A DNA stretch of 64,000 nt from Tetraselmis striata (GCA_006384855.1 VCJN01003403.1:1-64000); one strand, 5' to 3'; positions 25,061-36,711 are shown, counted from the first letter of the stretch. Made by a program: numbers and translations. The notes: generated from the letters alone by a model not told the origin.

Positions 25061-25165
25061 CCCCTCGGGCGGGTTCGAATGATGAGGCAATATGGTCTAT
25101 GCGGGCTATGCCAGACCTACGACTGTATCTCAAGGAGATATCCAAGGAGATACTTGGCGCAGCAG
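24965..25165 (+). mobile_element. SINE-related body, copy C (degraded head)
   Basis: Shares the GGGTTTACC...GTTGATGCATTA...GGGTTCGAATGA body with copies A, B and D and ends in the same CTTGGCGCA motif, but the tRNA-like head is not recognisable. It lies at the right end of the Gag-protease fossil. Confidence 0.5.
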
Positions 25166-25755
25166 CTAGGTCGTGCTGGGGCGGCTCGGACCATGTCTCG
25201 GGGCGAACTCTACTTGACTGTTAGTACGGACAGTGTCGTACTATAATATTAATCCGTCCGCCGGAGATGTGCTGACGAATTAGCGCGCGTCGATTTACGC
25301 TGGATGACGTTGACGTCACATCCTGCTGGAGGATCACCAGCGCACCGCCCTGCTCAGGTCGACCAGAACCTCCCCAGCACATGGGGGGCCAAGGGCATCT
25401 CAAGTGCTAAGACCAGTTTCGAACGGTTCCACAGGCGGGTTCACTTTCCTCGCTGAAGCTTTGAGCCCCGCTAGGGCGCCCCCACCTGCCTGGTAGTCGC
25501 GCGTAGGCTGTCCCCTGGTAGCGGCCATCTACTGTTTATGCGTGGTTTTAACCTTAAGAGCGGGATACTCTGGCCTGAGGATATAAATCAATAGCTTCGG
25601 TGCGGGTCCCCAAAGCTCCTTAGACATCTTGAAACTTAGCGGACACCCCCCCCCCCCCCCCCCCCCCCCCCTCTGCTGTCGGGCCGCGGAGGCCGGCGGC
25701 AGGGCCAGCACGGCTCGGTGTGCGGGCGGGTCGGGGCGAGGCGGAGTGGGCTGCC
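25166..25755. other. upstream region of the sugar-porter gene, with C25 tract
   Basis: No ORF. A run of about 25 C lies near 25646-25671, roughly 85 bases before the start codon, so it probably falls in the promoter or 5' UTR. No clear TATA box. Confidence 0.45.
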
Positions 25756-27906
25756 ATGGCGACGGCCGGCGGTGGCACGGTTGAGCCGGAGGCACCTGGT
25801 GGCAGCGGCAAGGCGGTGTGGAGGCTGCCGCTGTCAGGCTCATCCGCTGCTTCGCCCGGCAAGGGGCTCCACCCCGAGGAGGAGGACGAGGAGCTGCCGT
25901 TCAACTGGACGCTCGCGGTGGCGGTCTTCATCGCCGCCAGCTCGGGCCTGCTGTTCGGCTACGACCTGGGCGTCATCGGCGCGCTGCCTGGGCTACCCGG
26001 CTTTGCCGAGTTCCACAGCGGCGGCGAGCCGCTGTCCTCCAGCCCTGCCCCCGCCCCCGCCGATGGCCCCGGCGACTCGGCGGGCGGCGCGCTGTGCGCG
26101 GGGATAAGGAGCGACGAGCCGCCGCTGGGGGTCTATCTCACCATCAGCATGTTCGCCGCGGGCATGGTGGGCGGCGGCCTGGGCAGCTACGCCAGTGCGG
26201 AGTGGGGGCGGCGCCCAACGCTGGTGGCGGCGGGCGCGCTTTACACGGCGGGCACATGCCTGGAGGGCATGGCGCCGGCGATGGGTGTCTTCTACGTGGG
26301 GCGGATCCTGGTGGGGATGGGCATCGGGCTGGCCAACCAGGTGGCACCCGTGTACCTGGCGGAGATAGCACCTGCGGCGCACCGTGGCGCCATCAACATC
26401 TCCTTCCAGTTCTTCATCACCTTTGGCATCCTACTATCCACGGTGGTGTCCTTCCTGCTCATAGACAGCGGGACGGCACGGCCCGGCATTGGGAATGGGG
26501 AAGGGTGGCGTTGGCACCTGGTGGTGGGCGCCATCCCCGGGCTGTTTGTCATGTTTGGCGCCGTGGCGCTGACCGAGACGCCGCAGTACCTGATGGGCAG
26601 CGCCAAGCCAGACGCGGGCGCGCTGGCGTACTACATCCTGAGCGAGCTGCGGCAGCGGCAGCCGGTGGACCGCGAGTATGAGCGCATGACGCTGTACTGC
26701 GACTGCCGCCACAGCTGGCGCGACACCTGGAAGAACCTCTTCCTCGACCGCCGCCGCATTCCCCCCATCACCGTCACCGTCGCGCTGGTCGTCTTCCAGC
26801 AGATCACCTTCCTCAACGGGTTCCTCTTCTTCCTGCCCTCGCTCTTTGGCGCCGGGATCGCCACTGACGACCTGCGCTCGGACCTCTACGCCAGCCTGAC
26901 CAACTCGATCATCAACTTTTTCGCCACCACCATTGCCATCTTCACCGCCGACAAGTTTGGGCGCCGGCCGCTCTTCTTTGCCGCCGGCGCCGTCATGGGC
27001 TTTGCCAGCGTGGTCATGGCCATCCTCATCAGCTACATCACCGACACCTCTGAAATCGACCAGCGGCTGGCCTTCGTCATCGTCGCGGTTGTGGAGCTCT
27101 TCGTCGCGGGCTATGCCTGGTCCTGGGGCCCGCTGCCCTGGGCCATGCCCGCGGAGCTCAACGCCTGGCCGTGGCGCACCGCCGGCACCTCCTTTGCCGT
27201 CATCGTCAACTTTGCAGTCTCCATCGTGACCGCCGCCGTGTTCCCCTACCTGCTATGCACCCTAGGCTTCGGGCTCTTCATCCTCATCCTCCTCGTGCTG
27301 GTCGCCGGGACCTCAGCCGCGTACCTCCTCTTCCCGGAGCCCGCGCACTGCGACCTCAACGAGACAGAGTTCCTGTTCAAGGGGCATTGGTACTGGACTC
27401 GCTTCTACCCTGAGCAAGAGCGCATCGACCTGGTCATGCCGCTGCGGGCACCCTTCCGCGGCTGCTGGGGCCTCTGCACCTGCGGCGGTTGCACACGCGA
27501 CGACGCGAGCGGCGGCGACTCCTACTTCCCGGCCGAGTGCCCCGCCACCTCGGGCCCCATCGACGTGGGGTCCGGTGCTGTGCACCCCACGCTCACCGAC
27601 CTCTACGGCGTGCCCTCCAGTGTGCGCCCAAGTCTCCGCCAGACCGACAGCGGCACGCTGACCGGCAGCATCCATAGCTTCACCAGCGGAACCCCCCCTG
27701 GAAGCGTCACCAAGCGCTCCTCCCTGACCCGGCCGGTGCCGGTGCTCACGACCACTCTCGGGCGCGGCATTACCGCTGCGATGGAGGCAATGGAGGCAGC
27801 GCGCGCTCAGCAGGCAAACGAGCAGCAGGCGAACGAGCAGCAGCGGCTGTCGCCGGAGCCGCGGCGGCAGTCGCAGCACTCGCTGCCCGGCGTCAAGGAG
27901 GCGTAG
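25756..27906 (+). CDS. sugar-porter MFS transporter (hexose-type), intronless
   Basis: It probably moves a hexose or similar sugar across a membrane with protons. The start is the ATG in GCCATGGCG, giving 716 aa. Twelve membrane segments span about residues 52-528. Family motifs in order: GYDLGVIG (68-75, TM1), EWGRRP (149-154, loop 2-3; the usual aspartate is replaced), GRILVGMGIGLANQ then VYLAEIAPAAHRG (182-211), WRWHLVVGAIPG (251-262), FQQITFLNG (347-355; plant and algal porters usually have QQxTGIN), DKFGRRP (399-405) and YAWSWGPLPWAMPAE (453-467). The N-terminal 50 residues are soluble and acidic. The C-terminal tail of about 190 residues is unusually long, cysteine-rich at first (CGGC) and then Ser/Gln-rich with a QQANEQQANE repeat. 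The altered QQxTG block makes substrate assignment uncertain. No intron, unlike its neighbours. Confidence 0.9.
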   Translation: MATAGGGTVEPEAPGGSGKAVWRLPLSGSSAASPGKGLHPEEEDEELPFNWTLAVAVFIAASSGLLFGYDLGVIGALPGLPGFAEFHSGGEPLSSSPAPAPADGPGDSAGGALCAGIRSDEPPLGVYLTISMFAAGMVGGGLGSYASAEWGRRPTLVAAGALYTAGTCLEGMAPAMGVFYVGRILVGMGIGLANQVAPVYLAEIAPAAHRGAINISFQFFITFGILLSTVVSFLLIDSGTARPGIGNGEGWRWHLVVGAIPGLFVMFGAVALTETPQYLMGSAKPDAGALAYYILSELRQRQPVDREYERMTLYCDCRHSWRDTWKNLFLDRRRIPPITVTVALVVFQQITFLNGFLFFLPSLFGAGIATDDLRSDLYASLTNSIINFFATTIAIFTADKFGRRPLFFAAGAVMGFASVVMAILISYITDTSEIDQRLAFVIVAVVELFVAGYAWSWGPLPWAMPAELNAWPWRTAGTSFAVIVNFAVSIVTAAVFPYLLCTLGFGLFILILLVLVAGTSAAYLLFPEPAHCDLNETEFLFKGHWYWTRFYPEQERIDLVMPLRAPFRGCWGLCTCGGCTRDDASGGDSYFPAECPATSGPIDVGSGAVHPTLTDLYGVPSSVRPSLRQTDSGTLTGSIHSFTSGTPPGSVTKRSSLTRPVPVLTTTLGRGITAAMEAMEAARAQQANEQQANEQQRLSPEPRRQSQHSLPGVKEA

Positions 27907-29423
27907 TCGGCACCCCGGGACAGGGTCTCCTGGCGGTGTGCTTTGTTGTATTTTAAGTAGGCAACACTACCTGCACAAATTCGCAAGGAGAAAGAGCTGC
28001 CGAGCGGGGGTTGGCCTGTATTCAGCAGCCCTTCGGGGGAGATGGGTGTGCTGCTTGGATACGGGGTATTCATCTCGCAGAGGGTGGGGCTGGGGTGTGG
28101 GGTGATGAGCTGCGCGGAGAGTAGCTGATCTGGGAGCGTCAAGGTGAGCTCGCGACATGGCAGCTGCCGCTGCGCCAGCCACTGGACCCTCTCCGCATTC
28201 ACCCCGGCACGTCTGCTTTCCATTCACGCGGGGTGATCCCAGCCCCCATCTACCGGACAGGAAGCATGAGAGGGCGGCGAAGGTAGTCTCTCAGGGGGGG
28301 AGCATCGTCTTCCTCTGTCCCGCCCCCTTTATGATAAATAATCGACTCCAGTCATTCTCATGGATCGAATGTGCCGCTGTCCTGGCAAACGATCCACTCA
28401 ACCGCGCTCTGAAGCCGCAACACACTATGTTGGTGTTGACCGCCCTCGCTTAGAAAGAGAAATTATAGTTATTTCGAAACAGAAACGATATTTCATAATA
28501 CACAAAAAATACAAATTGAACGGAATATCTCACATGATGGTGCAGCCCCTGTGTTGAGTGCTACGGTAGTGATGCAAATACTTTTCGCACTGTGGATGTA
28601 TGCCGTCAGGCCGGCTATGCTGGTGCGCAGTCATGCTGGCGTGCATGCTTCGTACAGCGAGGTATACGCAGTCTACTCCCGGTACGGCGACTCGTCAAGA
28701 AGAGGTGTGTCCGTCTGGACGTGGAACGCACCGCACGGCAACCTGTTGGGTAGCTCACCGCCCCGTTCACGGCGTCGGTCTCGAAGCGGGTTTACAATTT
28801 CCGACTTTGCAATATCAGAAACACATGTGGAAACACATATCAGAAACACATGCAGACATAACGTTCAAGTACATTTTCCCCGAACTAAGGCGATGCAGAG
28901 GATCGTCTAGGCAGACCTGGGCAGGACAACCCACAGCCGGGCTGTGCACTGAGGCACTTGGGGGGGGGGGGGGGGGGGGAGGATGTGGGTGATGGAGGTA
29001 CAGGGGAAGGTGGCACTACATGACTGCGGAAAGCCGGGGCCGTCAGCGCCGCCATTGCGCTCGGAGCGACGTCGAGTATGCCGGCCCTGCCTTGCCAAGA
29101 TGTCTTTCTATAAGATGTCTCGCCGCAATGAACCAGTGAGGGCAGGCGCAGGCGACCGCTGTACTGATGTGCCCTCTGCCGATCACTTCACATGTCAAAC
29201 AAGTGAGCAACGGTGGCAGGATGTGAACATACGCCAGGTGGGGGCACACACCCTCACGCTCTCGTAGCGAATAGACACACATGCTTTCGTCGCTACACAG
29301 CAGCCGGCGTTGCCTTTATCAGTACGGATTTGCTACCACTCGAGCGGTATTTATTATATTGGCCAGTCGCAAGTGTACAGATGCCCACCCCCCCCCCCGA
29401 GGGGCAGCATGCGAGTCAGTCCC
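27907..29423. other. no gene recognised; G tract
   Basis: The 3' flank of the transporter, then anonymous sequence. A 19-base G run lies at about 28961-28979. The open frames near 28551-28992 have no motif. Confidence 0.45.
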
Positions 29424-30164
29424 TCAGTGGGCACCCGGGGAGGCGCGGCCCGGCTGAGATGGGCCCGCGCCGTGCCCGGCCTGCCCCGGCGGCTGCGGCT
29501 GCGGCTGCGCCTCCTGCTTCAGCCCGTCCTTGTACCCGTCGGTGAATGCCTGCAGGCTGTCCTTCAGCATCTCCCCGCGCATCTGGGCCAGCTTCTGCAG
29601 GTACGGCGCCGCCCCCCGCGCGCCGCCCTTGGCCACCGCCGCTGCCACAGCGGCACACAGCGGCGTGTCAGCCTTTGCTAACTACGGGCACAGCGCCGCG
29701 CCCCCGGACAAAGCGCCCCATCGCACGCACCGAACTCGTCCCTGATTTCGCCAAGCAGGCTGCTGCCACCGCCACCGGGGGCCTGGCCGCCGCTGGAGCT
29801 CTCCCCGCTTGCGGGCCCCGCCTCCGCCTCTGCCTCCTGCGGCCGCGACCGCCAGGTGTCCATGTAGTCCTCCGTCCCCTCGCGGACAGCCTGCGGATTT
29901 TCACAGCGCGCGCCCCATCGGCGCTCTTCAACCCCGCGCGCGGATTATTGATCCATGCGAGCAGCTGGCAACGCTGCTGCAAAACGCGGCGTCGCCCGAG
30001 CCCGTCGCCCGCCGACTCACCTGCCACAACTCGCCCCACGTCGGCCGCCGGGCCTCCTGTTCCCCCGGGCGCGCAGGCAGCCCTCTGGGCGCCACGATGT
30101 CCCGGAAGTCGTAGCGCCAGTAGTGCGCCCACCGCCGCAGCGTCGTCCGGAGCTCGCCGCCCAT
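29424..30164 (-). CDS. uncharacterised 173-aa protein, three exons
   Basis: Three exons: 30164-30021, 29890-29731 and 29641-29424. The introns open GTGAGT and GTGCGT and close with CAG; frames join as phase 0 and phase 1. The start is the first ATG after an in-frame upstream stop. The N-terminus is a basic aromatic helix (LRRWAHYWRYDFRDIVAPRG), then GELWQ across the splice into AVREGTEDYMDTWRSR, a Gly/Ser-rich low-complexity linker, and a conserved-looking helix APYLQKLAQMRGEMLKDSL followed by QAFTDGYKDG. The tail is Gln/Pro-rich. The ordered blocks on both sides of spliced joints are the main evidence that it is real. No membrane segment or catalytic motif is seen. I do not recognise the family, and an extra upstream exon is possible. 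Confidence 0.65.
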
Positions 30165-32439
30165 ACCGGCCGCGGCCGGCCTGCCGCCGCCCCCACGCTG
30201 CTCAAACCAGTCGCCGCCCGGCCGTGCGCCCTGCACGTCTGCTTCCTATAAGTACCGGTACTGCTGGTAGCAGGGCGGATATGCGCTGCCTCTTGTTACT
30301 ACTAGAAGTACTCCAACTTCTTTGAGCTGTATCTCTTGCCGAAGTGGAAGATGGGAGCTCCAACAAGGAGGCGGGCGGTCAAGACCCGGAGCTTCAAAGC
30401 GCGGCAGCGGCAAGTTTGCCGCCAGCAAACAGGTGTGCTGCTGATATAGGAAGAGGAATTTTGCCGCACGCGAACAGGCGCCCAGCCCAGGATGGGGACG
30501 CGCCGGCAGGTTGAGGGACGGTGGAGGTGCAGCGCGCAGCTGCAAGTCTGCAACATATTAGCGCTAGTTCCGTCAGCGACATCTTTTCCGCGGGGGACTC
30601 CGCGCGCGCCGATACCAGGAAGCGGGGAATGCGCTTACGGGTACCAGTAGCGCCTATATGATATTATTGGTGACGTCACGCTAAGGTACAGGCTGTTAAT
30701 CATGCATCATGTTAATTATACGAGTACAGATGTGTGTATCATTATCGAATACATACAAATGTAAATATAGCAGGAGTATATATAGTATTTTGCATGATTT
30801 ATAGCAGGCCACAAGAGTCTGCATGTTTATTGGTGGGATTTCGCTTCCAGTCGATAAATCCACGCAAACGTGGCAACCCCTATGCCGTTGCGCTCATTGC
30901 GGGAAACCTCATGAAAGGGCGTGCACATGTGGTGTGCTGGGGTCAATGTGGCGGTAGTGTGTGGTGCGCGCACGGCACCTAAATGTGGCAATAGTAGTGT
31001 AACTTGCGTTGGAAAACGGGGTTGTGGCGGGTTTGAGCGCACCGCACACATGCATTTGAACATATTTTAGCTACCATGTTTTTCTCTAATTGTCGTCGAG
31101 ATACATGTGTTAGTAACCTACCCTATGCTGCTCGGTGCGCATGGTTCGGCGTGTGTGGTCAGTTCGCGGGCCGCATGCGACGTTTGCAAACATGCTGTTC
31201 GCCATGCCCAAAGAATAATCTTGAGATCACGCGGAAATTCATAACATTTCTCTGTTCTGCCAGAAATTATATCTTTGTCGCGGACTAGAAAGCCCGCGAG
31301 CAGCGCTTTCCAGATCGTTCAATTACAACTTAATCCGAGTGTCCTCTCATCCGAGTATTACTCATCGCACCTCCTTGCCGGGGAAGGCGGCTTGCAGGCA
31401 GGCACTCACCAGGGGAAGCTGCCCCTGTGCAGGGCGGGGATGTTTACATGGCGCAGGCTGAACGATGGCGGGTGGTGGGCGGAGCATCGGTGGGGGATGC
31501 CGGAGGAGCGGGGATTTCCGTGGAGCCTGCGTGGGAGTGATGGGCCCGCACATGCGCGGGCACCCGGAGTGAGTGGCTGACTTGTGGCAGCAAAAGGGGG
31601 TGGACAGCGAGCGTGGCCATTGAATGGCGGTATTGGCCACCAGCATGTAGACATATGTAGGCACATGCTTCTTGATGAAACACAATGAATTAGCCCGCAT
31701 GCTGCGCCCAGCTTAGAATCTGCCATGGATTCAATTGTTGCATTTTGTCCCGGGCATAAATGGCTGGCGGAATGAGCCCAACACGACAAAAAGCTAGGAT
31801 CCTGCAGGTGGAGGGTAACCTGGTGTTGCCCCCCCCCCTCCTCCTCCCCCTCCCTATACCCTACATTTGAGCGGCTGCGCTTTAGGGCTCTTAAATATGC
31901 TCTGAGACATTGGGCCATGCTCACAGAAAGTGCGTTCAATCGGCCAAACAATGCTTCAGAATAACTGTCGAGCTGCAGAGTTAGAGTGCGCACTGATGTG
32001 GGATCGCACCAAATGGTGAAACACTGCGGTCACCGCGCCATATGTGAATCGCATGCCCGGTCTCGTCAGGACGGGTCACCTCATAAAGCTATACCAAAAT
32101 ATACTACTAGAACAGCTTAGCATAAACAGCCAGTACATACTTAATGGTATATCAGTTTGGCATAGACAGCCAGGGTCATCATGAATGTTTGAATACAGCA
32201 AGCACTCACGTTGCCACGGAAGGAAATATATTATGCATGGATATTTGCAGTAGGCGGGAGGGCTACTGGATTGACAGGATCTGAGTAGGCCATCGCCGGC
32301 AGTGTCCTGCCTGAAGCTGACGTGTGTACATTTGTCACGGAGAGGTGGCCACGAACGCTGTGTATGCTGCGGCTGTGGCGCTCACCATCCTCCCGCATGC
32401 GACTGTACTATTCCCTATTCCAGTGACATGGCTATCTAC
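30165..32439. other. no gene recognised
   Basis: An AT-richer stretch at about 30650-31300, then mixed sequence. A minus-strand block near 31870-31993 reads like an alpha-helical peptide but I could not link it to other exons. Confidence 0.4.
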
Positions 32440-32444
32440 TTACA
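32440..32444 (-). promoter_or_regulatory. likely poly(A) signal (TGTAA) of the sulfotransferase gene
   Basis: TGTAA on the minus strand, 177 bases past the stop codon at 32621. Confidence 0.35.
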
Positions 32445-32620
32445 GGCGGGGACCATCCCCGCCGCGCGAAAAGCTCCGTGAAGTGCTGGGGAACTGGCCG
32501 CTAGTTATTCCGGTGTGTTGCGATCACGGCCGCGCGTTCCTTTCTACAAGGACACCTGCCCGCACCGGCAGCTGCGCGGTGGTGTCTATGCGGGCACATG
32601 TCCTACAGCTCAGCCCAGGG

Positions 32621-35338
32621 TTACGGCGCTGCAGAAGTACCATTGGTCTTCATGAGCGTCATGGTGCTAGGGTAACCAAAGAACTCGAAGTCGTCCGCAT
32701 ACAGCTCTGCCACTTCCTTGACCAGGTACTCCGTATAGTACTCATCCGCCTTGGAGGAGCTTCGAGTTTTGTGGCCGGTCGCATCCCATTGCGTGCCTGT
32801 GAAACCGTCCTGTTGGGGCGCAGGAAGTTAGTGTGGTCGCCAGCTAGCCTTCGCAGTTTCTAGGGGAGCTGATGAGCAAGCAGGTAACAGCCAGCAGAGG
32901 GGGGCGCTGCCCATTTATGTATCAATAAATCAGCATAACAGAGCAGTGTTGAGGAGGAGGGCGAGGGGGGGGGGGGGGGGGGGCTACCTCCATGCGCTGC
33001 CCATCGCATGGGTTGTCTGGCGCGGAGAAAAAACACTGCGGGAAAAAAAAAACACGAGCATATGTCATCGTTGGCTTTCTCAATCATGTGGACGCCTGCA
33101 GGGTCGGGCGAGCCACCAGGGGCGTGCGACTACAGCCGACAGCTCTGCTGCCAATCCCGCCCTGCGCCAAGAGTGCCCACCTTGTTGTCGGGCCAGCCGG
33201 TCTCCACAATGCTCGTGATGTTCATCGCGCTGACAAAGCACGTGTACCTGGGTCAATCAGCAGCGGGGTGGGGTGGACTCAGGGACGGTCTCTCACAGCG
33301 TTTGGCCAGCACGCGGGATACCGACGGGGATGTGGGGGACCATCGCGCACCAGTCGTTGATCTCCTCCATCTTGAGCACCCAGTCATGGTGCAAGGAGCT
33401 GGTGGAGTCGTTGGGGAGGCCGCAGAAGCTGGCGGGGGGTGGGGGTGGGGGGGCAAGGGCAAGCCGGAAGTCAGCACTGTCTCTATTCCGGAAATAGCCC
33501 CCCAATATGTAGATGCGTCTGCACCGTCGCCTCCGCCCCTGCTGTCCAGCCCCGCCCACCCCTACCTGGTCTGCAGCGCCCAGTGGTGGTCGATCCCGGA
33601 GGACAGCTTGAGCCCCTGAGGCTCCCGGTCAGCCCAGGCTCGCAGCGCCCGCACATAGTCCTGCGCGGTCAGGTCGCGGCGTCATGTCTCATCGGGAGAT
33701 CCGGGCAGGGCGTCACGGCGGGGAGGTGGAGGCTTTGCTGATATCAAGTACCTCAAAGGTGACCCAATCCGACCACTCGTCCAGGCCCAGCTTGCGCCGG
33801 TACCGCCTGCGCTCCGTCGCCTTGACAATCTAATGCCACATGGCCGGCCCACATCAGGCGGAGACTGGGCAAGCCCAGCGGGGCGTGCGAGAGGTGAGCA
33901 CGGCATTGGGATGGGATGCCCGCACGGCGGCCGCACCTTGTTTAAGTACGCCGACAGGACCCGGGTGAAGGGGTCTCTGGAAATCACCACGTGGGGGGCA
34001 GCGAGCGCGGCGAGAAGCTTCGGTTTGGTGGAGTACGGGAGGTACTTGTACTTCGTGCCGTGGATGGTCAGATGGCTGGTCTTCTCGTCCAGGTAAAACT
34101 CGGGCGGGAACTTCATGGCCTGAGTATAATTGGTAGTAGTGGCAGGGCGGGGGAACGTCAGATGGCGGATGTGTAGGCAAGGAGGGGCAGCTGTGTCAGC
34201 CGGTGCGGACTGAGGCATGTGGACACGCCGTACCTTGGCGATCATCCGCTTCCACTGCGAGCAGCCATTCTTCGGGATTGTGCATAGCGTGAACTGGAAG
34301 CCCTCGCCTCGAACGATCTGAGGATCAAGCATGCGTGCAGCGTCACGGCCACCGGGTGCACCACGCCGGCGTCATCTCATGGCTGCACACCCGCGTGCAA
34401 GGCACCACTGGGCCATCGTCCCCCACCTTTGGGAACTGCTCCCAGGAGTAACGACGCTGGCGGCGGGGGTAGCCGTACTCATTGCGTTGCCGCTGCTGCA
34501 GCTCCAGCGGTATGACCGGGAGCGTCGTGTTGAGCTTCGGGCACTGGTAAGGGAGCCTCTGCGTCAGGAACTTGACAGCAATCCTGCGCGGGGAGGTAGC
34601 CAGCCTGCGCAGGGACACAGCCCACCCTATCAGTGACTGAGAGCGGTAGCAATAGGGCTGCGCCGGGATATAGCGCGGGGCTGGCGAGATGGACAGAGCG
34701 TTGCGCTCACGCCCATACCCTGCGCGGTTCCTCTGCTGTGTTATCTGGTACAGCGTGGACTTGGCTTCCCTGAGACGTGCCGCAGTGGGATCCTCGCGGG
34801 CGCCTGATGACTGTCTGTGCCTGCTGCGCAGGTGCGCCCATGGCAATAGTAGAGCCAGCAGCACGCCCACCGCGAGCAGCACCAAACGCCTGCACGCGTC
34901 CCACGCCGATGGAGAATTTCAGTGCGACGGAAGCGTGCTGTAAAATCCCGCCTCGGCGTGCGACGCCCCGGTCAACACGCTCAGCCGGCGAGGTCGCCAC
35001 TGTGACGACAGCGCGCACCTGCGTGTTCGCGACAGCGACTTCTTGGGCGCGCCTGCGAGAAGACGCATGGGCGTCGGGTCCGGAGCAGAGCTGGCTCCCG
35101 TGGGAAGCTGGCTCGACACGTCCCGGCCTCGCAGGTTCCCGCCCGACGGGCGGCTGACCTCGCTGCTGCCGGGGGTGTCGAAGCCCTGCTGGTCGCCGTC
35201 GTGCTGGATGCTGAACGCGCGGCCCATCATCCCGCTGCCAGAGGGGAGCGTGTCCTGGCTGCGATGGCTTCCCTGATCTATTGGCCCCAGCATACTGTGG
35301 GAGCGCCCACTCCGGGAGCCGCCATACTCGCTGCCCAT
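32621..35338 (-). CDS. type II membrane sulfotransferase (carbohydrate-sulfotransferase-like), ten exons
   Basis: Expected to move sulfate from PAPS to a glycan or other acceptor in the Golgi lumen. Ten exons keep frame: 35338-35019, 34889-34427, 34317-34234, 34119-33937, 33829-33752, 33660-33566, 33428-33351, 33247-33181, 33035-32988 and 32809-32621. All introns are GT..AG; the product is 534 aa. A cytosolic Ser/Gly-rich tail (1-107) precedes one membrane anchor (LVLLAVGVLLALLLPW, about 109-124), the type II layout. The 5'-phosphosulfate loop is IPKNGCSQWKR (about 275) and the 3'-phosphate site is ISRDPFTRVLSAYLNK (335-350). Later family blocks are GIDHHWALQT, WVLKMEEINDW, ETGWPDNK, CFFSAPDNPC and the C-terminal YYTEYLVKEVAELYADDFEF. 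The intron after exon 9 begins GTAG followed by 19 or so C. Green algae carry many such genes; the acceptor is unknown. Short exons 8 and 9 are the least certain. Confidence 0.85.
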
Positions 35339-36555
35339 GCCGTGCGTCAATTCGCCTCTCACCCCGCCTGGCCTCTGCTTTCTTCGATCGTCGATTGCTG
35401 TGTGAAAGGACTAGTCAACGTGCGATTTTTACTCGCGAAACGCGCAGGGCCACGCCATCACCCAGACGCACATTAAGGTCAGCCCGGCGACCGGCCGCCT
35501 ATTTGGAGGGAAGCCGGGATTATTGCGAGATGTGGTGTCCCCGTACTGTGTCGTGGTGCCCACCCGGGCCTGAGAGGAGCCGGCTCGCGCGATAGGCAGC
35601 TCTGGCGACTATCAGTCTGCGCAGCTTGACTGGCGGCGCGCTGCCGGTACCGACGACGTCCCTGCTGGACTGCTATCAGTATGAGTAGCGAGTGAAATTC
35701 CGATTTCGCGCAGTTAAGGACCTTAATGGGGCTTGCGGATAGGGCATTGGCATGATGGCTACCGAACCGGGCTAGCCTGAAAGTTCAGCTCCCAAGCTGT
35801 GCGGGGATGGTCGGATGGCCCCTGGGGCCGACCGATAGACCCAAAAATGACGATACCTAATTAAGAAGGTCAAGACCTGAATTTTCCTGGACTGATCATA
35901 ATTTCGCGCACCGCCCCGCGGGGCTACAGTCGCTAGCACTCTTGCAAACTCACCAGCAGCCGACGCCCCAAACCCCAACCTCACCGCCCATCCGGAGCGC
36001 CCCCGTATTCACACACGGCCCTGGACTGCAAGCAGGTGTCGGAACTAGCAATTATACCTCAGTGGGCCGGTGGATGGCTCGTGTGGGCATGAGCGGCGGT
36101 GTGCATCGACAAGAGGGGCGGGGTGGGCTGTCGTTGTTACAAGGTGACTCACTGTTGAACTCGATGTGCTGCTGCCCTCGCCTCCTTCTCAGCTGCCATC
36201 TTTGCTACGAACCTCTCGCGAGCTAGCTGTAGAGACTGCGTTGACCTCGCGGCGTCGCCCGCTGCCTCCAGAGATGAAAACCGCTGGCGACAGCGCCCAG
36301 CGCTGCTGCCGGTAGTCGCGCCATCGCGCGCGTAGTCACGTAGAGAAAGTGATGCTCCGGCGACTCCGACCCCGCAGCCGACAATGCAAGGACCAGGGTG
36401 GGGTCCCTTGACGTGGGTGGGGGCTGTCGACCGCTTGCGGGCGCTGAGAAGGTCGGTGCGAGTGCGCAGCGAGTTAACATCTGTCGTCCCGCGCCTTTGA
36501 AACTGTTGACCTTCGCATCTTTCGGCCCTTCCCGCGACTCGCACATTAAAAATTG
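35339..36555. other. upstream region of the sulfotransferase; no firm gene
   Basis: The sulfotransferase promoter should lie near 35340-35600. A minus-strand frame at 36149-36559 ends in a helical, charged segment (LARERFVAKMAAEKEARAAA) followed by a good donor (GTGAGT at about 36152). It could be an exon of a small gene, but I could not complete it. Confidence 0.35.
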
Positions 36556-36624
36556 CCAATGCAACCCCATATGATTCTGAAAGCTCTTGAGCTGAGCTTT
36601 CAGAATCGTATTATGTTTCATTGG
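36556..36624. repeat. long near-perfect hairpin
   Basis: Inner arms GATTCTGAAAGCTC and GAGCTTTCAGAATC pair perfectly over 14 bp around a 7-base loop. Pairing resumes outward with a few mismatches to CCAATG...CATTGG, about 31 bp per arm. A transcript would fold like a miRNA-type precursor; no target duplication is visible that would make it a MITE. Confidence 0.7.
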
Positions 36625-36711
36625 AGATTCTTGACAGTTTTGGAGAGAATCCAGCTTTTTTACAAAAGTGCGCGAAGTTTGTGTTGCGCGAAATTGTGGT
36701 CAGTACTCGCT

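Noticed and set aside
25818-26681. A 287-residue overlapping frame within the transporter
   Set aside because: Out-of-frame shadow of a clear MFS protein.
29546-30325. A 259-residue plus-strand frame
   Set aside because: It is the GC-rich shadow of the three-exon minus-strand gene; its composition is Pro/Ala/Arg with no motif.
31870-31993. Helical minus-strand peptide as an exon
   Set aside because: A donor-like GT follows, but I could not find partner exons or a family.
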